Shown: one piece after another, positions 7,273 through 15,749 of the stretch
How positions within the stretch are numbered: position 1 is the first letter of the stretch
Layout of the letters: each line of letters opens with the position of its first letter
Assembly: GCF_018394055.1 (NCBI RefSeq)
Contig: NZ_CP074441.1
Span: 806,001-870,000, forward strand
Reading direction: 5' to 3'
Length of the DNA stretch: 64,000 nt
Origin: Weissella ceti
GTDB lineage: Bacteria > Bacillota > Bacilli > Lactobacillales > Lactobacillaceae
Translations under genes and position numbers: made by a program
The notes under the pieces: model-generated
Database searches by the model: none
What the model was told of the DNA's origin: nothing
What the model saw: the letters and a program-made list of their open reading frames with translations, nothing else

Positions 7273-7711
7273 AATTACACACCATCATTCTACTTAAATT
7301 TCAAACCTGCACCAATTCTTTTAATTATATCCATGTTTTTTATAGACGTCAAATGCACAAAATGTAGTTAATATGGTATGTTATGACGTTTTTAGAGACA
7401 ACATATCTGACCATACTTACAAAACTTATTACCATAATTTATTTCTTGATGTGGCATTGCAGTTAGTCGCTTATTTACAATAAAGCACATTTTAACTGTG
7501 ATCTCTTTATATCCGTTACACTTTTAACTAAACGTAGGCGCATACTTCCAAAATAAAAAAGGCAGCTAATTTCGAATTGAAATTAGCTGCCTATACCTCG
7601 CCCATCCTAATAAGTTTTACCTTAGAATCCTGAACACGACGGATTGATTATTGTCAGCCAGCCGCTTTTTCGGTATATATTTACTTTTGCCAATGTATAT
7701 AGACTTACTGA
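7273..7711. other. Long A+T-rich intergenic region, possible small RNA
   Basis: No reading frame with a ribosome site is visible. The minus strand from about 7700 to 7555 holds a G+C-richer stretch (around 7670-7590) ending in a perfect 13-bp terminator hairpin with a T-run, well beyond the yeiH stop. This leaves room for a small RNA or a long 3' untranslated region. The rest (7273-7550) is plain A+T-rich DNA holding the promoter of the glycerophosphotransferase gene. Confidence 0.4.
7555..7591 (-). terminator. Strong terminator downstream of yeiH
   Basis: GGCAGCTAATTTC (7561-7573) pairs perfectly with GAAATTAGCTGCC (7579-7591), followed on the minus strand by TTTTTTATTTT. It lies 120 bases after the upstream stop codon, unusually far for a plain gene terminator. 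Confidence 0.9.
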
Positions 7712-8722
7712 TTAGATAGCGTATATAACGTAAATCAAAGCTAATGCAACAACAATTTGGAATAGAATTGTCAACAATCCGTATCCAAGGAACTTTGTTC
7801 CTGCCTTCTTAATTGTTAACCACTTCAAACTCAATCCAATTCCAGCCAAGTTAACAACTCCAAAGAAGCCTGTAATGTGCTTACTTGCGAAAATGGCTTG
7901 TTCTGGCAAGTGTAAGAATGTGTTAATTAGCACACCTAGCAAAAATACGATAACAAACCAAGGAACACTTAGCTTTGACTTCGTCTCCACTTCTTCTACT
8001 GCTTCTTCCGTTGTTTCTTTATTAACCGCACGTGTCATATAAATAACCACAACTGACAATAAAATAACTCGTAACATCTTAAACAAAGTTGCGTACGTAA
8101 CAACGTCTGGATTAATCAGACTAGCTGTTCCAACAACTTGACCAACAGATTGCAAAGTTCCCCCAACAAGGGCTCCCATTAGCATGTTATTATCACCCAA
8201 GAAAATTGGTGCCAACATTGGTAAGATTAGCAATAAGATGGTTCCAGAAATTGACACTACTGCAACGGCTGTACGACGGTCATCATCATGCGCTTTAATT
8301 GCTGGTGCAATAGAAGCAATCGCACTTGATCCACACACTGCATTTCCACCAGCCATCATCGCTGCTGTACGAATATCAACTTTGAAAAGCTTGGTTCCAA
8401 TCCACATAACAAACTTAATTGTTGCCCACATTAATAGCAAAATAAATAGAATTCCTTGCCATCCAAGTGAGAAGATTGTATCAAATGTTAATGAGAATCC
8501 TAGAACTGCGATTCCCACTTCAATGGGATACTTTTCAGACCACTTAACTCCTGATCCCCAACGATCTGCAGTCAAAACAACATTTCCAATGAATAATCCT
8601 AAGAACATTGCAAGTGTTTCACTACCAAGCATGGGTAAAAACTTTGCTAATTGTTCTGCTACAAGCGCTACAGTAAGGGTCAAGGCAATTCCAGCCCACA
8701 TACCACGATTAATTTTAAACAA
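7712..8722 (-). CDS. YeiH/UPF0324 family putative sulfate exporter
   Basis: A 336-residue membrane protein with about ten segments. The signature GGNAVCGSSAIASIAPAIKA at about 122-142 and the preceding VGIAVLGFSLTF identify the YeiH (COG2855, UPF0324) family, some members of which are described as sulfate or small-anion exporters; the true substrate is unproven. A charged insert (TEEAVEEVETKSK) separates the two halves. The start is TTG at 8722 with AAAGG 10 bases upstream. It is a single gene, with no LysR regulator beside it, unlike enterobacterial yeiH. Confidence 0.87.
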   Translation of the reverse strand: MFKINRGMWAGIALTLTVALVAEQLAKFLPMLGSETLAMFLGLFIGNVVLTADRWGSGVKWSEKYPIEVGIAVLGFSLTFDTIFSLGWQGILFILLLMWATIKFVMWIGTKLFKVDIRTAAMMAGGNAVCGSSAIASIAPAIKAHDDDRRTAVAVVSISGTILLLILPMLAPIFLGDNNMLMGALVGGTLQSVGQVVGTASLINPDVVTYATLFKMLRVILLSVVVIYMTRAVNKETTEEAVEEVETKSKLSVPWFVIVFLLGVLINTFLHLPEQAIFASKHITGFFGVVNLAGIGLSLKWLTIKKAGTKFLGYGLLTILFQIVVALALIYVIYAI

Positions 8723-8865
8723 AACTCTACTACCTTTCTGAAATAGAAAATTGAGACGTCAGTAATCATACCATAATAGGTTCATATAAAATTGATGATT
8801 TTTAGTTCACCACTTTATTATCGAAATTGGTACGTACCATTTCTTTACATTTATATTTTATTGTA

Positions 8866-8879
8866 TAGAACCGGTTTCA
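8866..8879. promoter_or_regulatory. Operator-like motif TAGAACCGGTTTCA (site 1 of 3)
   Basis: On the minus strand it reads TGAAACCGGTTCTA. Near-identical 14-mers occur at 14089-14102 and 37821-37834, each 115-170 bases upstream of a minus-strand gene. It matches 12 of 14 positions of the CcpA cre consensus, so catabolite control is one possibility; an unknown regulator is another. Confidence 0.4.
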
Positions 8880-8984
8880 CATCAAGAAAGAAACTGACCT
8901 TTTTTTCAATGTTTCTTTAAAAAATAAACAGTTTGTGGTGGTTCATACACATTAAGATTCCATCGGACGTATCCATAGACAAAA

Positions 8985-9008
8985 TAAAAAAACGACCTAA
9001 GTCGTTTT
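8985..9008 (-). terminator. Terminator of the GT2/PilZ polysaccharide operon
   Basis: AAAACGAC / GTCGTTTT with a CTAA loop is followed on the minus strand by seven T. It lies 15 bases after the stop of the last operon gene. Confidence 0.85.
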
Positions 9009-9023
9009 CATTCTTACATGATA

Positions 9024-10880
9024 TTATACATCCATTTTTTTAACTGCTATCAGACCAGTATCCGTTACTTGATACAACCCAGGCGTTAGTTTTTGATGAT
9101 ATACAACATTAGCTAACTTTTCATACGTCTCATGTTTAGGGAGTAATAAGACATAATCGTAATCTTCGTTATGCTTTTTAAATTCTTCTGGTGAATAATC
9201 AAAAGCTTCTTGTGCATCCACATTGGCTGAGAAAAAATAATATTTTCCAGCAAAACCAGCATAATATGAATTAACTTCATCAGTTTCAGGATCAACTAAT
9301 AGTACCTTTTTATCGTTATACGTATATTCTTCAGGCGTTAATTTAGCCAATTGGAATGGTAGTCGATCAGCATTTTGTTGCTCATTGAAGTTTAAACGAC
9401 CAATTTCACCATTTAACCCAATAATCGCAAAGAATAACAACGCAAAAGCACTTCGTTGATACAATTTTTTATTACGTAATACACGGAATGACTTAAGATC
9501 ACGTTTCTCATAGTTACGTTCAAACATATTATCGTCTAACGTTCTTGTAACCATCCCCGCCCCCCAAAGCAGCAACAGTACAACAACCGTGGATAGATAG
9601 CGCTCAAATCCAGCTAATACAATCGCTTCATCGTAAGGCATAGACACAAGGTACATCGCAAAAATACTGATATAGTACAAGATAAAAATAAAGTCTAGTA
9701 ATAGTAATTGATAGAGCACAATTGAGCGTCGATTAATTAGCTTTAGACCAATCCAAACTGCTAACATCGTGATGTTGATAAGCACCATACCACGAGTAGA
9801 TAGAGATGACCACTGCATCGAAGCATCCAGCATCCGATGTGCAATTTCACGCATGTATTCAATTCCTTCAGAGTTCAATTGCCCACTAAATGCAGCAGCA
9901 TCCAGCTGATGCTTTGAACTAGTGAAGGTACTCTTAACATGATTTAACCAAATCAAGAACGGTGTCACGCTCAATGCCACCACTGCTAGCCAACGCGTAA
10001 TAATACTAATCACACGTTTTACTGACCAAGCCTTCCCCTTTGGATATACCCACAAGGCGACGAAATAATTAATCAACAAAACTGCGACAAAGAAAGCTCC
10101 CGAGTTCTTGATTAGCAACAAGTTGGCACTGGCCAGAAATACGTGACCCGCTTGTAACCATGGATGCTCTTCACCATAAACACACGCGCCGACAAAACCA
10201 GCTACCGTTACTGCTGCAATAACATAATCAACGAGTAAATTATTAAAACCAATTTCAACGTTCGCAAACATGGTCAATGTAATCACCATACAAATAATTG
10301 ATGAAAACAGCACACGTTTCTTGTCTTTTAAGAATTCAAACACACCGTACACTGTCGCCCAGATGTAGATGAATTGCGCTACCAACATATTTCCTGAGCT
10401 GAAACCAGTAAAGTTAATAAAGTAGTTATTAAACAACGCTGTCCCAATTGGGTATGAGCTAAAGGAAATAATTGTATCACTAGCACCCGGTAGACGTTGC
10501 TCAAAGAACATAAATTTCACAATAGTTGCCCAATGTGAAAAATTGTCATAATGTACCATCGTCATACCCTGCAAGGTCATCCCAATCAAGATTCCACCTA
10601 AGATCATCCACACGTCAAAAATATGAACATGTAAACCAGCGCCTCGTACTTTGTGCAGCAAACGTAAAATAACCTGACCAATGAAGAGAACTAATCCAAT
10701 TCCCGTAACAACATAAATTCCGGTTTGAAAGTAACCTGTCATTGCAAATGCATATAACAACAGGGTAATAATCCAGAAACTAGTAATCCAACCTAGGTAA
10801 GCAGCAACGCCCCATTGACGTAATTGCAAGAAATACCCCAGGATCACAACCATAAAGAGTAAAAGACCTAAAAGATTCAT
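9024..10880 (-). CDS. Large multi-pass membrane protein of polysaccharide operon
   Basis: A 618-residue protein with about 12-13 membrane segments and a soluble C-terminal tail of about 130 residues. In the first third it has an extracytoplasmic-looking loop VHYDNFSHWATIVKFMFF, whose Asp/His cluster is reminiscent of GT-C glycosyltransferases or polymer ligases, but I cannot name the family with certainty. Its start codon overlaps the stop of the BcsA-like synthase by one base (TAATG), which implies translational coupling and a role in the same polymer pathway, perhaps export, branching or transfer to a carrier. It is the last gene of the operon. Confidence 0.8.
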   Translation of the reverse strand: MNLLGLLLFMVVILGYFLQLRQWGVAAYLGWITSFWIITLLLYAFAMTGYFQTGIYVVTGIGLVLFIGQVILRLLHKVRGAGLHVHIFDVWMILGGILIGMTLQGMTMVHYDNFSHWATIVKFMFFEQRLPGASDTIISFSSYPIGTALFNNYFINFTGFSSGNMLVAQFIYIWATVYGVFEFLKDKKRVLFSSIICMVITLTMFANVEIGFNNLLVDYVIAAVTVAGFVGACVYGEEHPWLQAGHVFLASANLLLIKNSGAFFVAVLLINYFVALWVYPKGKAWSVKRVISIITRWLAVVALSVTPFLIWLNHVKSTFTSSKHQLDAAAFSGQLNSEGIEYMREIAHRMLDASMQWSSLSTRGMVLINITMLAVWIGLKLINRRSIVLYQLLLLDFIFILYYISIFAMYLVSMPYDEAIVLAGFERYLSTVVVLLLLWGAGMVTRTLDDNMFERNYEKRDLKSFRVLRNKKLYQRSAFALLFFAIIGLNGEIGRLNFNEQQNADRLPFQLAKLTPEEYTYNDKKVLLVDPETDEVNSYYAGFAGKYYFFSANVDAQEAFDYSPEEFKKHNEDYDYVLLLPKHETYEKLANVVYHQKLTPGLYQVTDTGLIAVKKMDV

Positions 10881-12880
10881 TATGATCGCCCTCGTTTCTT
10901 ATCTGATTTTGCCCATTTATTGTAACGACGCATCCATTTTTCAAAGCGTTCAGCCACATTTGTATACAAGGCGTCCGTTGGTGTAATCCATTCATCTTGT
11001 TCTTCTGGTAACACCAGGTTAAATCCATCATAGATGATTTGGAAATAGACATTACTTGAGTGGCGTCCCATTGAACCTTCCACCAATTCAATTGCGTATT
11101 GATGTTGGCCATCTACGTCAATGACACGGACAATATGCCCAAGCACATGCGCAAATTCGTTCTTGTACTTCAATTCAATTTCGATTTCTTGTCCAGCCGT
11201 TGTAACCACATCATTTGTATTTGGTGTAATCACTAGCATCCCCTTTTCAGAGACATTAATCGTTTCAATAGCATGCTTGACACCATTAACCATGACATTT
11301 CCGTAATACGTACGGTCAAAACGTTCCGCATCTCGATACACTGGACGTCCACTCGCCAAGAAAATACAGAAAGTTACATTAATTAAATGCATGACTAACC
11401 AGAAAGTTACGATACTTCCCATCATGATTTCCGTACCAAACTTACCATAATTAAAGTGAATAATCGCTGCTACTAGAAATGCAAATGCGACAACGTAAGG
11501 TGCCATGTATAGACGATCACGCCAACCAAAGACACTATCTTTATCCGTCACTTTAAACTTAGTTTGCTTAATCCCTAATGCTTGGAACAAGACTGGTAAA
11601 ACAAGGTATGGCGCAAAAAATGTTTCCTGTACTTCACCCCAGCGTTCATTACGAATACTACTTGATGTATCACCCAGTACCCAATGTAGAAGGAAATATC
11701 CTGGTGCCCAGAAAATCATCAATAGCCATAAATTAGCAATGACGACTGGTTCTTCAAACAAAGCAAAAATAACTGGTGCAGCCATAAAAATAATACGTCG
11801 AGAAAATGACCACCAATATAGATAACTGTTAATCAAAACCAATCGGTTATTAAACTTTAACTTACGATTCCAGAAAATACGCATGTTACGTGATGATTGA
11901 ATAACCCCACGTGCCCAGCGCACACGTTGCTTAATTACACCCTTAACGTCAACTGGTGAGATTCCACTCGCTTGTGGTTCTTTGGTTGAGTAACTAACGT
12001 ACCCTTCCATATTGATACGACCACCCAATTCAAAGTCTTCTGTTAGCGTTCCCACAGGGAAGCCACCTGCATCATCAATTGCTTGACGAAGAAATACAGT
12101 ATTAGATCCTGTAAAAATCGCTGATCCTGTCATACTATTCAACACATTGATATCACGTGAGAAATAGTCTTGTTCATTTGGTACGACTTTTTCAGAGAAC
12201 AAGTTGAATTGGAAAATGTCTGCATTATAGAAACTTTGTGGCGTTTGCACAAACCCCAATGGTTGCTCTTTAGGATCGTCTTGCGCTTGATCAGCCATAT
12301 TTTGCATAAATACTGGCACTGTTGCATTCAAAAATGTTGAATATGGAATCATATCCGCATCAAAGATTGCCACTAATGGTGAATTCACTAATGTTAATGC
12401 ATGGTTAATATTTCCTGACTTTGCATGCTTATTACCAGATAGTCCAATGTAACGTCCACCATATTCTGCCGTTAGTGTTGCAACTTCAGGACGATTCCCA
12501 TCATCTGCTACGATTAAATGTACTTTACGCTTATCTGGGTATTCCATATAACTAATTGCGTTGAAAGTTTTACGTAGTAATTCAGGATCTTCATCATGTG
12601 TTGCAACGATAATATCGACATCTGGTACTTCTATCCCAGGCAAGTACTCCATATGGTCTAAATCTTGTTCAATGTGCTTCTTTGCGACACGTATACGTAA
12701 GTAAATCACGATATACGCCGTAATATTCGAGATAATTTCGGAACCAATTAGTAGAATCGCAAAGATTAAAATCCCAATTGAAGCGTTCCAAGGCAGTGTA
12801 AATAGCACACGCCAAATTAAATACAATACAGTTAGCAGGAACGCTAAAACATAGGCTATCTTTTTGGTTCGACTAATCAT
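10880..12880 (-). CDS. BcsA-like processive GT2 synthase with C-terminal PilZ domain
   Basis: A 666-residue membrane glycosyltransferase. Two N-terminal membrane helices (about 8-65) precede a GT-A domain with IVADDGNRPEV (first Asp), FDADMIPY (DxD), TLTEDFELG (TED catalytic base) and KQRVRWARG (QxxRW), the full set of processive cellulose/hyaluronan-type synthases. Five or more helices follow, and residues about 520-625 form a PilZ-like domain with RDAER and NVSEKG, matching the c-di-GMP motifs RxxxR and (D/N)xSxxG. Inference: a beta-linked exopolysaccharide whose synthesis is gated by c-di-GMP. The sugar cannot be read from sequence. It overlaps both operon neighbours, and no GGDEF or EAL protein lies in the window. 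Confidence 0.88.
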   Translation of the reverse strand: MISRTKKIAYVLAFLLTVLYLIWRVLFTLPWNASIGILIFAILLIGSEIISNITAYIVIYLRIRVAKKHIEQDLDHMEYLPGIEVPDVDIIVATHDEDPELLRKTFNAISYMEYPDKRKVHLIVADDGNRPEVATLTAEYGGRYIGLSGNKHAKSGNINHALTLVNSPLVAIFDADMIPYSTFLNATVPVFMQNMADQAQDDPKEQPLGFVQTPQSFYNADIFQFNLFSEKVVPNEQDYFSRDINVLNSMTGSAIFTGSNTVFLRQAIDDAGGFPVGTLTEDFELGGRINMEGYVSYSTKEPQASGISPVDVKGVIKQRVRWARGVIQSSRNMRIFWNRKLKFNNRLVLINSYLYWWSFSRRIIFMAAPVIFALFEEPVVIANLWLLMIFWAPGYFLLHWVLGDTSSSIRNERWGEVQETFFAPYLVLPVLFQALGIKQTKFKVTDKDSVFGWRDRLYMAPYVVAFAFLVAAIIHFNYGKFGTEIMMGSIVTFWLVMHLINVTFCIFLASGRPVYRDAERFDRTYYGNVMVNGVKHAIETINVSEKGMLVITPNTNDVVTTAGQEIEIELKYKNEFAHVLGHIVRVIDVDGQHQYAIELVEGSMGRHSSNVYFQIIYDGFNLVLPEEQDEWITPTDALYTNVAERFEKWMRRYNKWAKSDKKRGRS

Positions 12881-13940
12881 TTCCCACTCCCTTAAAAATC
12901 CAGCGCTTTTGGATTTGATAACTCACGACAAACAATAGTAGATCAGCCACAATTTTTGCAATCATTGCTGTCAATGTTGTTTCCGCAGATACAAGGTATT
13001 CTGCAATTAAGTATGTCAATTCTGCTGCAAAGAACATTTGGACAATTACTAATGCAAAATACTTAACTAACGTGTTATTACCTGCTTTATCAAATACGTA
13101 ACGATGGTTTAATCCATAGTTCACCAAACTTGATACAATACGTGCAATAATAACAGCCCACATGATGTGTTCGCGCGTTTGCGTTCCCAAAACGATCATC
13201 ATGATTGTATATACACCTAAATCAACTAGAAATGATGCAATTCCTGACCCCGCAAATTTTAGGAATTGCCCATAAATTGATAATGAATCCTGTACAACTC
13301 GGAAATTTGATCCAACATTATCATTCAAGTAAATAGTTTGAATTGGTACTTCAGTCATCTCAACCCCGTATTGATGACTATCTAATAACATTTTAAATTC
13401 GAATTCAAAATGATTTTCCGGAAAAGCCAATAATGGCGCAAAATACTTCTTTGGAATAACACGTAAACCAGTTTGTGTATCTGATACCCCTTGACCAGTA
13501 AATTTTGAAAACAACCAACTTGTCAGGATGTTTCCAAAACGGCTACGTAGCGGAACATCTGGATCGAATTCACGAACACCTAAGACCAAGTTCTCTCCAT
13601 TAAATGCTTCAATACTACGACGAACATCGGGAATCGCATGTTGTCCATCTGCATCTAATGTAGCAACACCTTGAATTTCTGGATATTCAACGTCAAAGTA
13701 CGCTAGTCCTGTTTTTAAGGCTGCGCCTTTCCCTGCGTTTTCGGCGTGACGAAGCAATGTCATACGCGGACCATACTGTTCAATTAATGTTGTAAATATG
13801 TATTGATGTTCTTCATTACTACCATCATCAACGATAACGACGTTTTGGCTTAATTGCTCGTCTCCCATAATTTCTTGCATCACCATCAAAAATTGTTCAT
13901 CTGGATTAAATGCAGGAATTAGTATACCTATGTTGCCCAT
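12873..13940 (-). CDS. GT2 glycosyltransferase fused to GtrA-like membrane domain
   Basis: A 355-residue fusion. Residues 1-225 are a DPM1-like GT2 domain with IVDDGSNE, AGKGAALKTGL, TLDADGQH (DxD) and DTQTGLRVIP, which typically moves a sugar from a nucleotide donor to polyprenyl phosphate. Residues about 228-352 are a GtrA domain of four membrane helices with RIVSSLVNYGLNHRYVF, the family thought to flip or position lipid-linked sugars. It is first in the operon, overlaps the synthase by 8 bases, and has AGAGG 8 bases before the ATG. It probably supplies a lipid-linked sugar that decorates the polymer made by the next gene. Confidence 0.88.
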   Translation of the reverse strand: MGNIGILIPAFNPDEQFLMVMQEIMGDEQLSQNVVIVDDGSNEEHQYIFTTLIEQYGPRMTLLRHAENAGKGAALKTGLAYFDVEYPEIQGVATLDADGQHAIPDVRRSIEAFNGENLVLGVREFDPDVPLRSRFGNILTSWLFSKFTGQGVSDTQTGLRVIPKKYFAPLLAFPENHFEFEFKMLLDSHQYGVEMTEVPIQTIYLNDNVGSNFRVVQDSLSIYGQFLKFAGSGIASFLVDLGVYTIMMIVLGTQTREHIMWAVIIARIVSSLVNYGLNHRYVFDKAGNNTLVKYFALVIVQMFFAAELTYLIAEYLVSAETTLTAMIAKIVADLLLFVVSYQIQKRWIFKGVGND

Positions 13941-14368
13941 GTTATTTACCTCTTTATTTATGTACTCTCATATCCATTTGCTTAATTACACAATTACTTA
14001 CAATAACATAGTTGTTATTTGCATTCAAAATTTAAAATTCATATTCCCATATATTTTGAATAAAAACCATGATTAAATTTTAAAAAGTTGAAACCCGTTT
14101 CATAAAGCTTATAAAAAAACAAAAACAAACACAACGCCCGGCAACTATACCAAATGACATACTGAACAAATAGTAAGCAACTACACAGGCATTTGTTAGA
14201 CGATACCATTTAACCAAAAATAATTTCATTCGTGCTCACTAAAATATGCGTATTTTTTGACAAAAAAACAAAAAATAATCTTTTTAATACGCAATCCATT
14301 GCAATTGGTACAGTCATCATAAATTCACAAGCATTTAATCAAAATAAATACAAAATAAAAATCTTATA
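13941..14368. other. A+T-rich intergenic region upstream of the polysaccharide operon
   Basis: About 430 bases with no plausible reading frame. It contains the operon promoter region on the minus strand and the perfect inverted motif TGAAACCCGTTTCA (14089-14102). No clear T-tract terminator for the thiolase gene was found; a G+C patch around 14137-14155 (CGCCCGGCAACTATACC) could be part of a weak one. I looked for a c-di-GMP (GEMM) riboswitch here and saw none. Confidence 0.45.
14089..14102. promoter_or_regulatory. Operator-like motif TGAAACCCGTTTCA (site 2 of 3)
   Basis: A perfect inverted repeat TGAAAC-CC-GTTTCA about 150 bases upstream of the polysaccharide operon start. It matches 13 of 14 positions of the cre consensus. 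Related sites are at 8866-8879 and 37821-37834. Confidence 0.42.
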
Positions 14369-15547
14369 TTATTGACGGGTAATCAACGCAGAAACGCCCA
14401 TGCCACCACCAATACATAATGCAGCTACACCACGTTCAGACGGCTTCAACTCATGAATCAGAGTTACAAGTACACGCGCTCCGGAAGCACCTACTGGATG
14501 TCCCAAAGCAAGCGCACCACCATGTGGGTTAACACGACTATGTTCTAATCCTAGTAACTTATTAGAAGCTAACGCTTGTGCCGCAAAGGCTTCATTTAGT
14601 TCAAAGGTATCAATATCGTCGGTTGTTAGGCCATTGTCATTTAATAGCTTATCAACAGCATAGTATGGCCCTACTCCCATTAATTTAGGATCCAAACCAA
14701 CTAAACTAGCCCCTTGCCATTCTGCTAATGGTGTTAGTCCATATTCTTTCAGAACGTCTTCACTAACAAGAACAAGCGCAGCAGCCCCGTCGTTAATACC
14801 TGATGAATTCCCTGCTGTTACACGTCCGTTTTCTTGGAATGCTGGCTTAAGACTAGCTAACTTGTCCAATGTTGAATTGGCACGTGGTCCCTCATCTTGT
14901 GCAACAATGATTGTTTCTTTTTTAGTTTTAACTGTTACGGGAATAATTTCAGCATCAAAGTATCCTGAATCACGAGCTTCGCTGGCATTTTGATGACTTG
15001 CCAAACTAAAAGCATCCATTTCTTCACGAGAAACGTCATATTTGTCCGCAACATTTTCTGCTGTAATTCCCATGTGGAAACCTTCATTAGCATCTGTTAA
15101 GGCATCGGCTAACAAAGTATCACGCATTGTTCCATCACCCATGCGGTAACCAAAACGGGCCTTATCTAAAACATATGGTGCATTTGACATGCTTTCCATA
15201 CCACCTGCGACCATTACATTTGCTTGTCCTGATTGAATCATAGCCGCTGCCATGTTTACACTAGTCAACCCTGATCCACAGACATCATTTAATGTAACCG
15301 CAGGCACACTATCACCTAGTCCAGCTAGTTGGCTCGCTTGGCGCGCAGGATTTTGCCCTGCTCCGGCTTGAATAACATTTCCCATAAACACTTGATCCAC
15401 TGTTAAATCATTCGGCAACTGCGCTTGCGTTAGAGCACCTTGAATGGCTACTCCACCTAACATCGCAGATGTTTGACTCGCCAAAGCCCCACCAAATTTC
15501 CCAATGGGTGTACGTTTTGCACCAACAATAAATACGCGCTTCACCAT
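14369..15547 (-). CDS. Acetyl-CoA C-acetyltransferase (thiolase)
   Basis: Condenses two acetyl-CoA to acetoacetyl-CoA, the first step of the mevalonate route to isoprenoids in lactic acid bacteria. The 392 residues cover the whole family length. The nucleophilic cysteine lies in NDVCGSGLTS near residue 88. The general-base elements are in NPHGGALALGHPVGASGAR (His near 348) and LCIGGGMGVS (Cys near 378). The ATG has a good GAGGAG site. It stands alone, apart from other mevalonate genes, as is common in this order. The biosynthetic direction is inferred from the organism, not from the sequence. Confidence 0.94.
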   Translation of the reverse strand: MVKRVFIVGAKRTPIGKFGGALASQTSAMLGGVAIQGALTQAQLPNDLTVDQVFMGNVIQAGAGQNPARQASQLAGLGDSVPAVTLNDVCGSGLTSVNMAAAMIQSGQANVMVAGGMESMSNAPYVLDKARFGYRMGDGTMRDTLLADALTDANEGFHMGITAENVADKYDVSREEMDAFSLASHQNASEARDSGYFDAEIIPVTVKTKKETIIVAQDEGPRANSTLDKLASLKPAFQENGRVTAGNSSGINDGAAALVLVSEDVLKEYGLTPLAEWQGASLVGLDPKLMGVGPYYAVDKLLNDNGLTTDDIDTFELNEAFAAQALASNKLLGLEHSRVNPHGGALALGHPVGASGARVLVTLIHELKPSERGVAALCIGGGMGVSALITRQ

Positions 15548-15687
15548 GTGTCATCTCCTCGTTTCTATGTAACTGTAGTAAATCATAAGTAGCTTAATGA
15601 ACTATTAACACAAGAAAACATTATACATCATAATCCAAGACAAGTATCTAATCTTGTTTTCCAAGCCAGGTTAGACACTCTATAAAC

Positions 15688-15710
15688 AAAAAAGCATTGC
15701 AGAGCAATAC
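15688..15710 (-). terminator. Terminator after DyP peroxidase gene
   Basis: GTATTGC / GCAATGC with a 3-base loop, read on the minus strand, is followed by six T. It lies about 40 bases past the dyp stop. Confidence 0.8.
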
Positions 15711-15749
15711 CTTCTTTTCACTATCGTACATATATAAATAGAACTAGGT

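Larger units (their letters stand above)
8723..9023. other. Intergenic region upstream of yeiH with an operator-like site
   Basis: Holds the yeiH promoter region on the minus strand, the inverted motif TAGAACCGGTTTCA (8866-8879) described separately, and the terminator of the next upstream operon at 8985-9008. A hairpin AAGAAAC / GTTTCTT around 8885-8920 lacks a clear T-tract. No open reading frame with a ribosome site was seen. Confidence 0.5.

Noticed and set aside
8184-8741. Plus-strand 185-aa frame inside yeiH
   Set aside because: It is the antisense shadow of a strongly conserved transporter gene.
10780-11112. Minus-strand 110-aa frame across the end of the PilZ synthase
   Set aside because: Out-of-frame shadow of two firmly identified, overlapping genes.
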